Positions 1 to 9,583 of a DNA stretch of 64,000 nucleotides are shown in pieces. The stretch's first letter is position 1. Each line of letters starts with the position of its first letter. The notes beneath the pieces were generated by a model. That model saw only the letters and a program-made list of their open reading frames with translations, was not told the DNA's origin and did not search any database. Source of the DNA: AP-15 sp963790875 (GTDB lineage: Bacteria > Pseudomonadota > Alphaproteobacteria > ATCC43930 > CGMCC-115725); NCBI GenBank assembly GCA_963790875.1, contig CAWBQT010000003.1, forward strand, positions 682,001 through 746,000, given 5' to 3'. The translations under genes were made by a program, and so were the position numbers.

Positions 1-198
1 GCGGCGGTTACCTCGATTCTACCAAGGTCTAAGCGATCAGCTTCGTGGCGTTCGAACGCTGACGCAACGTCGAAGGGCAACAACCCTCCCGCAAAAAAAG
101 TGCAACGGTTGCCGAACTTCTCTCAGTACGGGTATATCGATGGTTAATCTATACCAAAACTAGAACAGACCAGCTCGACCCGGCGGAAACCAGCCTCG
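1..198. other. left edge, no gene seen
   Basis: This is non-coding sequence downstream of the ISAs1-type transposase. I looked here for the terminal inverted repeat of that element and found no convincing match to the sequence beyond its other end, so the left boundary of the insertion sequence is undefined. Confidence 0.5.
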
Positions 199-1302
199 TC
201 AAGCCTGAGCGAGCAAATCCGCGAGAAAGTCGTCCTTCCAAGCCGCAAGGTTGAACTTGCCCCGCAGCGACACCTTTGAGCGGTCCCGTTGCATGAGGTT
301 AAGCGCGATATGGCGCAGGATCGCCAAGTTGTAAGGGCTGTTGTCGAGGCGACCGCCGACCTGATCCTCGTTCATGGCGACGTTTAGCACCCAGTGCAAC
401 CGATTTTCCACGCCCCAGTGCGAGCGGACGGTGTTGCCGAGCTTTTCGGGCGTCAGCGGCGCGCTGAGCAGGAAATAGGCACTCTCGGACGTAGTCTTGC
501 GAATCGCCCTCGCCGTCGTTTGTCGCGTCCGGACAATTCTGCCGACGGCGGCCAAGGCCGGCCACCGATGCCTTTCCTGCAACCGATCTATCTTGGTTGA
601 GACCAGGCTGGTTCGGGCCTCGATCCGGCCATGATCGCTGTCGACCGTCGAGTGGCCTGCCGGTGGTCTATATCTTTCATTGAAGAGGCGGCAGACATCG
701 GCGTGCAGAGTGGGATGATTGCCCTTCAGCGCCAGGACGTAGTCGCCACCCTGCGAAACGATCTGTCTCGCGATGTCGCGTTGGCAGTTGCGCGCGTCGG
801 CCGTGACGATCGATCCCTCGAGCGAAAGCATTTCCAACAGGCGAGCGACGGCGGCGGCTTCGTTCGCCTTGGCCGAGGTGGCAACCTGGGCCAAGACCAG
901 GCGTCGATCGCAGCACCAGGCGCTGACCATGCGCAGCGCGGTCCGAGCAACGGCCGGATTGAAGGACCGACGCACCACCTTGCCGTCGATCGCGATCACG
1001 CCCCCGGATGGCGTCCCCAACCGCCCCGCAAATTTGCAGAAGCATGCGCGGAACTGGTCCGGATCAAGGCGGCGAAACACACGGCTGAAGGTGTCATGAC
1101 TGGGGACGCCGTTTTTCAACCGGAGAAACCTCCCGAGAAAATCCTGCTTGGCTTCGGCGAACCGCGCCATGTCTACCGCGGTTTGCCCGCCGGAGAGAAC
1201 CGCACAAAGTGCGATCACCAGGATCTCCAACAGGTCGTGACGCCGCGAGACGCGGCCTCGCGGATCCGTCAGATCGGTAAAGTACTCCGCGAACCCACCC
1301 AT
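199..1302 (-). CDS. ISAs1-family transposase
   Basis: This is a DDE transposase of the ISAs1 (H-repeat associated) type, about 367 aa. The N-terminal part (MGGFAEYFTDLTDPRGR) is the usual DDE_Tnp_1-associated domain. The three acidic catalytic residues are visible in VIAIDGKVVRRSF, IVTADARNCQRDIA and HWGVENRLHW...MNEDQ. I place the start at 1302 because GGAGGGAG lies four bases upstream; an ATG 114 bases further out would add an unconserved extension. The frame is intact and full length for the family, so the protein may be active. No inverted terminal repeats or target duplication could be found. Confidence 0.9.
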   Translation of the reverse strand: MGGFAEYFTDLTDPRGRVSRRHDLLEILVIALCAVLSGGQTAVDMARFAEAKQDFLGRFLRLKNGVPSHDTFSRVFRRLDPDQFRACFCKFAGRLGTPSGGVIAIDGKVVRRSFNPAVARTALRMVSAWCCDRRLVLAQVATSAKANEAAAVARLLEMLSLEGSIVTADARNCQRDIARQIVSQGGDYVLALKGNHPTLHADVCRLFNERYRPPAGHSTVDSDHGRIEARTSLVSTKIDRLQERHRWPALAAVGRIVRTRQTTARAIRKTTSESAYFLLSAPLTPEKLGNTVRSHWGVENRLHWVLNVAMNEDQVGGRLDNSPYNLAILRHIALNLMQRDRSKVSLRGKFNLAAWKDDFLADLLAQA

Positions 1303-1950
1303 TGCTCCCTCCGCCCGTGGTGACGAGCAGAAGGCGGCTCCCCCCGATGCCGCCCTCCTTGCTCTTTCGAATAGGAGGCATGCGCCTTGAATAAGCGCCT
1401 GCGTGAAGGACCGCACGAGGGCGTGCGGCGCGTTACCGGATCAAGCCAGCGATGCCGCACGGCCACGCGCATATGTCAGCCTTAAATCCATGCGGACAAC
1501 CACAAGAACAACGAACATCCCTTTTTGGTGTTCAATAACGCCATCTCTATCTTGCATGGCAAGCACTGCTACTAGAGAGGTCAACAGGATGTCGAGGAAC
1601 CCGTCAAATGTGCGTCAAAATATTCTAACGTTTCATTTGCGCTTTAATCTTTGTAAAGACACCGTTAGCGAGCTTCATATTGGCGTGTAGCGATCAGGCA
1701 CTGGAATGACCGGCGCGGCCCCGTCCATCGGTTGTGACCGATAACGGTAAAGGGGCATGAGTTCGGGCTCCGGGCGAGCCGACCGCCGAATCGAAACACC
1801 TCGTTAAAAATCAGCGAAAAATATGCGTGTCACGCCGCCTTCAGGACGCGACTTTGACGCGCGTCAAAGTAACCTTACCGCGGACGGAAATGCGAACGCT
1901 CCACCGTCGCGGGCCGGCGAACCGGATAGAGACAAGTTTCGGGGGCATTG
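1303..1950. other. intergenic region, no supported gene
   Basis: About 650 bases lie between the transposase start and the PP-loop gene. A plus-strand frame at 1403-1690 has no recognisable domain and atypical composition, so I do not call it. A perfect 7-bp stem (CCGCACG/CGTGCGG) is at 1411-1428. The stretch 1480-1700 is visibly more AT-rich than the surroundings, as expected for promoter or foreign DNA. Confidence 0.4.
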
Positions 1951-3141
1951 ATGCACATTCGCAATCTGACGGTGGACGAGACCGGGAATGCCAGGGTGTC
2001 GTCTGCGACGATCAGCTGGGAGAATCGGGATTTCCCCGATCAGACCCTGAGTTTCACGATCGCCGAGGAGGATGGCGCGAGTGTGGACGGCCAACCAGGC
2101 GCCGACGCCTTCCTCGCCGCGTGCTTCCCGCTCGCGGCGGCGCACGGCGAAGCACGCGTGCGGATCGACGGCCGACCCTGCCCGATGCTGGTCGAAGGCC
2201 TGCGTACAGCGCATGCATGGTGGACGAGTTGGGGAGGCATGCCAACTCGAGCGCCCGAGATCGAAACATGGCCGCGCGCTCACGGCGATATTTCCGAGGG
2301 ACCGCAGCGCGCCATCGCTTGTTTGTCAGGCGGTGTCGACGGGCTGCACATGTTGATGCGCAATCGGCAACTATACCGCGAAGACGATCCGGCTTATTTC
2401 CGCGAAGCGTTGTTCATTCATGGCTTTGACATCGGTAAACGCGCCCGGGATCCGGAGAACGCGCGTTATCAAATGGCGCTGCGACGCCTTCAGCCGGTGG
2501 CCGAGGAGAGCGGATTGCGACTGATCTCGTGCCGAACGAATCTGCGCCATCTTCCTACGCGACCGGACTTTTGGACCTACCGGCACAATGGCGCGGCGCT
2601 GGCGGCAGTTGCTCACGCGGCAGCTTCAGGGCTCGCAACCTTATCCATCGGCGGCACATTTGATGTTGCACACCCGGTTCCGATGGGATCGCATCCCGCC
2701 GTGGACGGGCTATTTTCAAGCCAGCGCCTCAGGATCATCCATGAAGGTTCGCGTTTCTCACGCCTCGACAAGGTTCGGGATCTCGTCAAGTGGCCGACCG
2801 GGCTCGCCGCCCTGCGCGTTTGTTCCGCGAATGTCGGGAGCCAGGCAAATTGCGGGAGATGCGAAAAATGCCTGCGAACGCGGTTGGAGCTGCTGGCGGC
2901 GGGTGTGGGGGAGACTACAGCCTTCGGCCCGAGCCTGACGCCCATCGAGTTTTGGGAGGAGGCGGCCCGGGAATTGACCGCGGATCATGCGATCATTTAC
3001 AGAGATTTACTTCCCACCCTGCAAGCCCAAGGGCATGGTCCGCTCGTCCGGATGTTGGAAAAGAATATCGTTGAATACCGCGGGCCAGGGAAGCCCGCCT
3101 TTGCGCGAGGCGCGCAGGACGGCCTCCGACTATTTGCTTGA
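1951..3141 (+). CDS. QueC-like PP-loop protein, function unknown
   Basis: The protein is about 396 aa. A pyrophosphatase loop, CLSGGVDG, sits near residue 127, the signature of ATP-dependent adenylating enzymes of the QueC/ExsB type, although the usual final Ser of SGGVDS is Gly. Near residue 290 is CSANVGSQANCGRCEKC, spaced like the zinc-binding cysteine cluster of QueC. Residues 1-110 match no domain I know. No queD, queE or queF is nearby, so a queuosine role is not supported; a related PP-loop subunit adenylating another substrate is inferred. I chose ATG 1951 over TTG 1948. The next gene in the same direction is a BTAD regulator 93 bases away, so co-regulation is plausible. Confidence 0.72.
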   Translation: MHIRNLTVDETGNARVSSATISWENRDFPDQTLSFTIAEEDGASVDGQPGADAFLAACFPLAAAHGEARVRIDGRPCPMLVEGLRTAHAWWTSWGGMPTRAPEIETWPRAHGDISEGPQRAIACLSGGVDGLHMLMRNRQLYREDDPAYFREALFIHGFDIGKRARDPENARYQMALRRLQPVAEESGLRLISCRTNLRHLPTRPDFWTYRHNGAALAAVAHAAASGLATLSIGGTFDVAHPVPMGSHPAVDGLFSSQRLRIIHEGSRFSRLDKVRDLVKWPTGLAALRVCSANVGSQANCGRCEKCLRTRLELLAAGVGETTAFGPSLTPIEFWEEAARELTADHAIIYRDLLPTLQAQGHGPLVRMLEKNIVEYRGPGKPAFARGAQDGLRLFA

Positions 3142-3234
3142 TGGCAACTCGAACACGCCCCACTATCGCCGATTATCGGTCGGTGATCCGCCAGCAAATT
3201 CGCATGGCGGGTGGGTGCCTGCGAGGACGGTAGC

Positions 3235-5326
3235 ATGGCTCTGTCAATCGGCGTTCTCGGCTCGTTAACCATAGAGATCGACGACAAACCCCTTGGCAAG
3301 ACGCCGCGCAAGGCGCGTGCCCTGCTCGCCTATTTGGCGATGCAGGGTGGTCGGGCTATCAGCCGGGAGCGGCTGGCGGACTTGCTCTGGCCCTATCAGG
3401 GAACCGATCAGGCTCGTCATAGTCTCCGCAACTGTCTCTTGGAATTGCGCAAGGCGCTGGGCGCGGTAGCCGACGACCACCTCGGCACCGATTTTTCGAG
3501 CTGTCGCGTTCACTCGGTGACAGTCGATCTCGAGCGATTTGAGCGCCTCGCGCGCTCACAGCAGCTGGACGATCTCAGGACCGCCGCCGAACTTTACCGG
3601 GCCGAGTTTCTAGCCGACTTCGGCATCGATTCCGAGCCGTTCCAGGAATGGCTCGCGGCCGAACGCGATCGCACCCTGGATCTCGTCTGCGGCGTTCTCC
3701 AGCGATTGGCGACGCAGCTCGACGCGGCCGGCGATTTTGACGCGGCGATTCAAGCCGCCCGGCGGCTGGTCAATCTCGATCAGTTGTCGGAAATCGGACA
3801 TCGGGCGGTAATCCGGGCCTATATGAGGGCCGGGCGCCGCCCCGAAGCGTTGCGGCAATATCGGAGCTGCGCCGAGATCCTGAAGCGGGAACTCGATGTT
3901 GCTCCCGATGCGGAAACCCAGGCCTTGGCGAAGGAAATCGCCTGTTCCGGCGAGCCTGCGGCGCCGGCCTTGCCTAATCCCGGCCGTGCCGTCGATTACC
4001 GGACCCGCACCCCGCCGCTCGGTGCGCAGGATCGCGCGGCCGCGGCGCGAACGGACCAGCGGACCCCGTCCGTGGGTCCGACGATCGCCAAACGGCAATG
4101 GCCGTGCCTATTATCCACGATCGCGGTCGGCGTCGCACCGGTTCGCAACCTGACCGGAGAAGCGGGTCGTCAATACCTGGTGGAAGCGCTGACCGACGAC
4201 CTTGTCACCGATCTCGTCGAGCACGGCCATGGCCTCTCGCTGAAGACTATCGGCGAGGAACAGGGCGCGGCGGTCCAACTCGCTCATCCATCCGACGGCG
4301 GGTTTGATTACCTCGTGAGCGGCAGCGCACAACGCAGTGCCTCCGGGGCTCTGCGGGTGAATATGCGCATCATGCATGCGGCGACAGCCGAATATCGATG
4401 GGCCGGCCGTCACGAATTCCGACTCGACGACCTCGAAGCGACACAGACCGAAATCACGCGCCGGATATCGCGGCAACTCCACGTTCTCGCGCTGGCGGAA
4501 GCGAGCCGCCGCGCCTCAAATACGTCGGCTCAAGAACTCGGGGTCAGCGAATGTTTGTCTCGCGGCGCGACGGCGTTGCGCGGCGAATACCGGGCCGAAC
4601 TCGACCGCCGAAGCGCAGCGGTGGTTCTTGACTGTCCTCTCGCGCGACCCACGCAATGTCGACGCGCTGACGCTACTTGCTGGAACCTGCCAACATTTGG
4701 TCGGCAACCCTTGGTGGGGTGACGGTCAGACCGTCGCCGCCGCTGCCGACCTCGGTCGTGAAGCCGTCGCGATCGCGCTCGATCTCGCGCCGGGTCACGC
4801 TATGGCAAAATGCGTACAGGGCATGCTTCGCTCGGCGGCGGGGCAGCTCGAAGAGGCAGCGAGCGCCTTCGAACAGTCGCTGTCGATGGACCGCGATCTG
4901 GCGATCGCCCATGGGTTCTCCGGCTACAACGCGGCGTTTCTCGGTCATGCCGAGGAGACGTTGCCTGCGGTCGAGCGGGCGATGCGGCTCGATCGGATGG
5001 ATCGACGTCACAGCATCTGGTACTTTTTCGGCGGCTTTGCCGAATTGCTGCTCGGTCATTCAGACGCTGCGCTGCCGCTGCTCCAGAAATCCCTGCAGCG
5101 CAATCCGCGCTATGGCAGCGCGCAACTGTTCCAGATGGCCGGCCTGTCGCTGCTTGGGCGGCGCAATGAGGCGGCCCGTGCCGCGACGTTGTTCCGCCAG
5201 CAAAATCCCGAATACCCGACGAACGCATTCGAGCAGCTTTGGTTGTCACGCTCGGCCTCCGGCGTCTATCGCGCCCAGGTTTATCCGATCTTCGAGCAGA
5301 TCCGCAGCCTCGGAATCGCCGGCTGA
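3235..5326 (+). CDS. SARP/BTAD transcriptional regulator with TolB-like and TPR parts (frameshifted)
   Basis: This is one gene read in two frames. Residues 1-90 are an OmpR-type winged helix (IGVLGSLTIEID...ARALLAYLAMQ). Residues 95-245 are the bacterial transcriptional activation (BTAD) domain. Residues 300-440 resemble the TolB-like segment of adenylate-cyclase-associated regulators (GVAPVRNLTGE, LVSGSAQR). The C-terminal third is tetratricopeptide repeats. The frame changes by +1 near 4600-4605: GEYRAEL continues as TAEAQRWFLTVL in the next frame, and removing one base gives a single 696-aa protein. Start ATG 3235 has GAGGAC just upstream. It probably controls its own locus, perhaps with the PP-loop gene. 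The frameshift may be an assembly error or real decay. Confidence 0.75.
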
Positions 5327-5362
5327 CGGCAGCCTCCCAGCAGTTTCCGCGCGGCTGCCTGA

Positions 5363-7051
5363 TTAAATCCTCGGCGGCACCCACGGTTCGGGTGCGCGCG
5401 GCTCGAGATCGGTCACGACGTCGACGACCACCGCCTCGTCGCCGGCGAGCGCTTCACCGAGGGCTGGTGCGAGTTCGGCCGGCCGCTCGACGCGGATGCC
5501 GCGGACGCCAAAGCTTCTCGCGACCTCGGCAAAATCGGTCGGCCCGAACCGTACCAGCGCCTCGCCGCGACCAGGCCGGTTGCCGGCAATCCGCCGCACG
5601 CCGCTCAAATTCTGGCCAAAGCCCGAATTGTTGTTGACGACGACGGTGACCGGGATGCGGCACCGGCGCGCCGTTTCGAGCTCGGCCAGATGGTAGTAGA
5701 AGCCGCCGTCACCGGTGAAGCACAATACCTTGCGGTTCGGCGCCGCGCATTGCGCGCCGAGCGACGCCGGAAACGACCAGCCGAGCGAGCCGGCGGCGCG
5801 CAAATAGCTCTGCCCGGCGCCGTTGAAATCGATCATCGTTCCGGTCCAGATTCCGGAATAGCCGGTATCGGCGACGAGAATTCCATCCGCGGGGAGCGAC
5901 TTTGTGATCTCGGCGCAAAGCCGTTCGACCCGCACCGGCACCCGGTCGTCGGCGATCAGCGGCGGCATCGTCGCACGCCAATCGGCGACGAGCCGCGCCG
6001 CTTCTTCGGCAAAACCGCGGTCGCGCTGCGGCCGCCCGACCGCCTCGGCGAGCCGCGCCAGGCTCGCCTTGGGATCCCCGACGAGGCCGAGCGTGTTCGG
6101 GTAGCTGCGGCCGATTTCGACCGGGTCGGCGTCGATCTGCACGATCCTTGTCGCGAGCGGCGGGACGGTCCAGTTCAGGGTGACCTGGTCGCCGGTATCG
6201 CAACCGATATAGAACACGAGATCGGCGCCGTGCACGATCCGGTTGGCCGGTGGTGCCGAATAGCTGCCGGGAACGCCGACGTGGAGCGGGTGACGGGTCG
6301 GAACGATCCCGCGCGCGCCGAGCGAGGTCGCAACCGGCGCGCCAAGCGCGTCCGCCAACGCCAACAGCTCGGGCCCCGCCTCTGACGATGCCGCACCTTC
6401 GCCGGCGACGATGACGACGCGGCCGGCCGCCCGCAACGCCGCAGCGGCGCGCTCGACGTCCTGCGGATCGGCGATCGGGCGGTGCGCCGGAATGCGGCGC
6501 GCCTCGGGGTCGATGACGGTCGGCTCGCCGGTTTGTCCGAGTTCGATCACATCCCCTTGCAGCCCGCAGAAATCGAGGTGGGTCGGCCGCGGCGTATCGG
6601 CGAGCGCGGCGCGCCAGGCGTGGCGCAAGAGCCGGGGCAGTTCGGATGTCGCATCGACCGGGGCCGAAAATTTGGTCACCGCCGCGAAGAGCGGCGCGTG
6701 CGCGATCTCCTGATAACTGTTGCGGTGCTGGAACGACGGCTCCTTGCGGCCGGTCAAGGCAATAACCGGGCTGCGCCCGAGCCAGGCGTCCTGCAGGCCG
6801 GAGGCGAGGTTGGCGGCACCGACCGATTGCGCCATGCACACCCCCGGTTGGCCGGCGATCCGGGCGTAACCGTCGGCCATATAGGCGGCGGCCTTTTCCG
6901 AATGGGCGAGGACGCAGGTGACGCCGAGATCGTCGAATTCCAGGAGTGTGCGCCGCAACACCAATTCGACAAAAAAGACGTGCGTCATGCCGGTCCCGGC
7001 CAGAGCACGCGCCAGCCATTGGGCGCCGTTCATCATTTCCCGTTCGCTCAA
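5363..7051 (-). CDS. thiamine diphosphate-dependent enzyme, acetolactate synthase-like
   Basis: At about 562 aa it has the three-domain layout of ThDP decarboxylases/synthases. The N-terminal pyrimidine-binding domain contains the catalytic Glu region (LAHSEKAAAYMADGYAR) and AQSVGAANLASGLQDAW. A central domain follows (residues 195-330). The C-terminal pyrophosphate-binding domain has the metal site GDGGFYYHLAELETA followed by VVVNNNSGFG. There is no second subunit (ilvN) next to it, so anabolic acetolactate synthesis is unlikely; a catabolic 2-oxoacid decarboxylase or carboligase is equally possible. The annotated start is TTG, nine bases after GGAGG; ATG 7036 is the alternative. It precedes nothing on its strand (convergent with the SARP gene) and lies downstream of the SDR gene. 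Confidence 0.82.
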   Translation of the reverse strand: MSEREMMNGAQWLARALAGTGMTHVFFVELVLRRTLLEFDDLGVTCVLAHSEKAAAYMADGYARIAGQPGVCMAQSVGAANLASGLQDAWLGRSPVIALTGRKEPSFQHRNSYQEIAHAPLFAAVTKFSAPVDATSELPRLLRHAWRAALADTPRPTHLDFCGLQGDVIELGQTGEPTVIDPEARRIPAHRPIADPQDVERAAAALRAAGRVVIVAGEGAASSEAGPELLALADALGAPVATSLGARGIVPTRHPLHVGVPGSYSAPPANRIVHGADLVFYIGCDTGDQVTLNWTVPPLATRIVQIDADPVEIGRSYPNTLGLVGDPKASLARLAEAVGRPQRDRGFAEEAARLVADWRATMPPLIADDRVPVRVERLCAEITKSLPADGILVADTGYSGIWTGTMIDFNGAGQSYLRAAGSLGWSFPASLGAQCAAPNRKVLCFTGDGGFYYHLAELETARRCRIPVTVVVNNNSGFGQNLSGVRRIAGNRPGRGEALVRFGPTDFAEVARSFGVRGIRVERPAELAPALGEALAGDEAVVVDVVTDLEPRAPEPWVPPRI

Positions 7052-7096
7052 CTCCGGTTTCCTCCACTGACTGCCGCGCGCCGGTTCACCCCCGGT

Positions 7097-7858
7097 TTAC
7101 AAAGTCAGGCCGCCGTCGACGATGACGGTCTGGCCGGTGACCATCGCCGCGCCGGCGCACAGAAAGAAGATCGTCTCGGCGATGTCCGCGGGCGTGCACG
7201 CCCGTTTCAGGGGGGTGCGCTCGATCGAGACCTGCTTGCGGTCGGCCGGCCAATCCGTGTTCCACGGGCTGTCGACGAACCCCGGCGCCACCGCGTTGAC
7301 ACGGATCTCCGGTGCGAGGCTGCGCGCCAGGCTGCGCGTCAGGTTGATCAGCCCGGCCTTGCTCGTCGCATAGGGAATGCTGCTGCCCGATCCCATGACG
7401 CCGGCAATCGAGGCGGTGTTGCAGATCGCACCCCTCGCCGCCTTCAGCGCCGGCACCGCGGCATGGGCGCAGCGGAACGGGCCGATCAGATTGGTCGTCA
7501 GGACCCGCGACCAGAAATCCTCGGTCAGCGCGTCGAGGTCGGAAAAAGGGATCGGCACCGGCGTTGCCGGCGTGCCGGCATTATTGATGAGGAAATCGAG
7601 CCGGCCGAGCGTGGCGACGGCATTCTCGACCATGCGTTCGGCCTCGCCCGGCCGCGACACGTCGCCGGGTGCCGCGACGACGCGCTGGCCCAGTGCCGCG
7701 AGCCGCTCGACCGCCGCCGGCCCCCGCCGATCCTCCGGTAGGTGGTTCAGCGCAACCATCGCGCCGCAGCGCGCGAAGATCTCGACCGTCGCCAGCCCGA
7801 TGCCCGAGGCGCCGCCGGTCACCAGCACCGCCTTGCCGGCCAGATCCGCACTCAGCAT
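7097..7858 (-). CDS. SDR-family oxidoreductase
   Basis: This is a classical short-chain dehydrogenase of 253 aa. The NAD(P)-binding TGGASGIG motif is near residue 14, NNAG appears in the middle (LINNAGTPATP), and the catalytic Ser and Tyr-x-x-x-Lys are in NTASIAGVMGSGSSIPYATSK. The C terminus FFLCAGAAMVTGQTVIVDGGLTL is typical of FabG-like enzymes. I chose ATG 7858, preceded by GGGGGAAAA, over the longer frame to 7921. The ThDP enzyme follows 45 bases downstream, so the two are probably co-transcribed. The substrate is not predictable. Confidence 0.88.
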   Translation of the reverse strand: MLSADLAGKAVLVTGGASGIGLATVEIFARCGAMVALNHLPEDRRGPAAVERLAALGQRVVAAPGDVSRPGEAERMVENAVATLGRLDFLINNAGTPATPVPIPFSDLDALTEDFWSRVLTTNLIGPFRCAHAAVPALKAARGAICNTASIAGVMGSGSSIPYATSKAGLINLTRSLARSLAPEIRVNAVAPGFVDSPWNTDWPADRKQVSIERTPLKRACTPADIAETIFFLCAGAAMVTGQTVIVDGGLTL

Positions 7859-7960
7859 TTCGCGTTTTCCCCCGATCAAAGATCGCTTTTTCGAGCATGA
7901 AGACGCGGCCGCCGCTGTCAAGCGCCGCCGCCGGCATCGGCGTCGGTTGCCCCGCGCCGG

Positions 7961-8785
7961 TCAGAGGAGATCGCGCGCCCGTTCAAGCGCCTCGAGCTCG
8001 TCATAATGGGAGACCAGCAACACTTCGTCGAAGCCCAGTTGCTCCATCCGCTTCAGCCGCCGGCGCGCCTCGTCCGGCGGGCAGACGAGCGCGACATCGG
8101 TCGCGGCGGCGAGCTCCGCGGATTCGGGACGGTTGGCGAGGTCGACGCCGACATTGGCGAGCACCGCGTTCTTGCCGCCCGCTTCGCGATAGATCCGCAT
8201 GCCGGCTTCGAGATCGTCCCAGCTGCTGTAGCGGCCGGAGGGGGTCCAGCCCTGGCATTCCCTCGCGGCATAGGTAATCCAGCGCGGGCTGCGCCAGGCG
8301 CCCATCACGATCGGCGGCCCGCCTTCGCAGCCGGGCCAGACCGCAAGGCTTCCGCCATTCACCGGCTCGCCGCGCCACACCCGCCGCATGATCGCGAGCG
8401 CGTTGCGCAGCAGCCGGAAGCGCTGGTCGTAATCGAGACCGAGCAGCTCGAAATCCGACCGCGTCGAGCCGCTGCCGACGCCGAGCCGTAGCCGGCCGGC
8501 CGCCAGCGCCTGGACCGACTGCACGCGATGGGCGAGTTCGACCGGATGACGCAGCGATACCTGCAACACCCCGATGCCGAGTTCGGCCCGCTCGGTCACG
8601 GCGGCGAGCACCGCCAATTCGACGAGCGGATCGAGCGTGGGCCGGCCGCGGCCCAGCGAATCCCCGACCCAAATCCCGGGAAACCCGGCGGCTTCGATGC
8701 GGCGGGCATAATCGGCCGTGCGGCTCAGCAGCCGGTCGTTCGGCGCGGCGCCGGGGCTGAACCTGATCATCGCGCTTATTTTCAC
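7961..8785 (-). CDS. luciferase-like (LLM class) monooxygenase/oxidoreductase
   Basis: The product is about 274 aa with the TIM-barrel pattern of flavin- or F420-dependent luciferase-like enzymes: IEAAGFPGIWVGDS, LAAVTERAELGIGVLQ, RLRLGVGSGSTRSDFELLG and a C-terminal MEQLGFDEVLL. The frame runs open to 9517, but recognisable sequence starts only here. GTG 8785 follows GGGGAGA with five-base spacing; ATG 8770 is the alternative. It is upstream of the SDR and ThDP genes on the same strand, so a small catabolic operon is likely. Cofactor (FMN or F420) and substrate cannot be told from sequence. Confidence 0.85.
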   Translation of the reverse strand: MKISAMIRFSPGAAPNDRLLSRTADYARRIEAAGFPGIWVGDSLGRGRPTLDPLVELAVLAAVTERAELGIGVLQVSLRHPVELAHRVQSVQALAAGRLRLGVGSGSTRSDFELLGLDYDQRFRLLRNALAIMRRVWRGEPVNGGSLAVWPGCEGGPPIVMGAWRSPRWITYAARECQGWTPSGRYSSWDDLEAGMRIYREAGGKNAVLANVGVDLANRPESAELAAATDVALVCPPDEARRRLKRMEQLGFDEVLLVSHYDELEALERARDLL

Positions 8786-8935
8786 CCCAATCTCCCCTGG
8801 CTTCGAATCGACCGGCCGCGAGGATGCCGCACGGCCAGTGCCCTTGCCAACCGTCGTGGGGTCAGACCGGACATGCGCCGACCTTGTGTGGTACCGTCTC
8901 GACGGACCATCTGCGCCAGCGTCGGAGGGCTGAAA

Positions 8936-9523
8936 ATGGACACGATCGAGGCGACCCCGGCAACGACGACCAAAGGATTGCTGCAGCAGCTGCCGTCGCG
9001 GCTGCACCACAACGCCTATGTCGTCAAGGATCACGAGGCGAACCGCCGGTTCTTCGAGGATCTGCTCGGCATCCCGCTGGTCGCGACCTGGTGCGAAAAG
9101 AATTTCAGCGCCGATCTGCAGCGCGAGGTCGAGTTCTGCCACACCTTTTTCGGCATGGCCGACGGCAGCGCGCTCGCCTTCTTTCAGTTCGCCGACCGGG
9201 AACTCTACGCGATGACCCAGGCCGAACGGCCGCCAAAGATCGGGCGCTACGACCACATCGCTTTCAAGGCCGAGCCCGATACCTATGAAGAGCTGAAGCG
9301 GCGGCTCGAAGCGGCCGGCGAAAAATACCGCGAGACCAATCACGGTTATTGCAAATCGATCTATGTGACGTCGCCGGACGGACTTTTCGTCGAGTTCACG
9401 CAGGACCCCGACGACGTCGCCGAGATCGACGCGATCCGTCGAGCCGACGCGCATAGCGAACTCGCTCGCTGGCTCGGCGGCGACCGCCGCACCAACAACG
9501 AATTGCGCGGCCGCCACATCTGA
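8936..9523 (+). CDS. VOC-family (glyoxalase/dioxygenase fold) protein
   Basis: This is a 195-aa vicinal-oxygen-chelate protein. A single repeat is visible: LHHNAYVVKDHEANRRFFED at the N terminus (metal His), RYDHIAFKA in the middle (second His) and YVTSPDGLFVEFTQDP near the end (Glu). That is the ligand layout of glyoxalase-type enzymes. Start ATG 8936 has GGAGGG seven bases upstream. It diverges from the luciferase-like gene with a shared 150-base control region, so the two may be co-regulated. Substrate unknown. Confidence 0.85.
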   Translation: MDTIEATPATTTKGLLQQLPSRLHHNAYVVKDHEANRRFFEDLLGIPLVATWCEKNFSADLQREVEFCHTFFGMADGSALAFFQFADRELYAMTQAERPPKIGRYDHIAFKAEPDTYEELKRRLEAAGEKYRETNHGYCKSIYVTSPDGLFVEFTQDPDDVAEIDAIRRADAHSELARWLGGDRRTNNELRGRHI

Positions 9524-9560
9524 CGCGCCGGCCGGAGGAACGGACCTACTCCCGCCCGCC

Positions 9561-9582
9561 GACCTCTGCTAAAGCGGAGGTC
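9561..9582 (+). promoter_or_regulatory. hairpin covering the ribosome-binding site of the ParA-like gene
   Basis: GACCTC at 9561-9566 can pair with GAGGTC at 9577-9582. The 3' arm includes the Shine-Dalgarno sequence GGAGG (9576-9580) of the ATG at 9584. Pairing would hide the site; an effect on translation is inference only. Confidence 0.4.
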
Positions 9583-9583
9583 G

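Noticed and set aside
199..1302. Defining full ISAs1 element ends
   Set aside because: No inverted repeat pair or 8-10 base duplication could be matched between 1-198 and 1303-1500, so only the gene is annotated.
1403..1690. 95-codon frame right of the ISAs1 transposase
   Set aside because: Low-complexity Thr/Ser/Arg text with no homology recognised and weak start context.
6482..7741. 419-codon plus-strand frame
   Set aside because: It is antisense to the ThDP enzyme and the SDR, with no domain and Arg/Gly/Ala-rich shadow composition.
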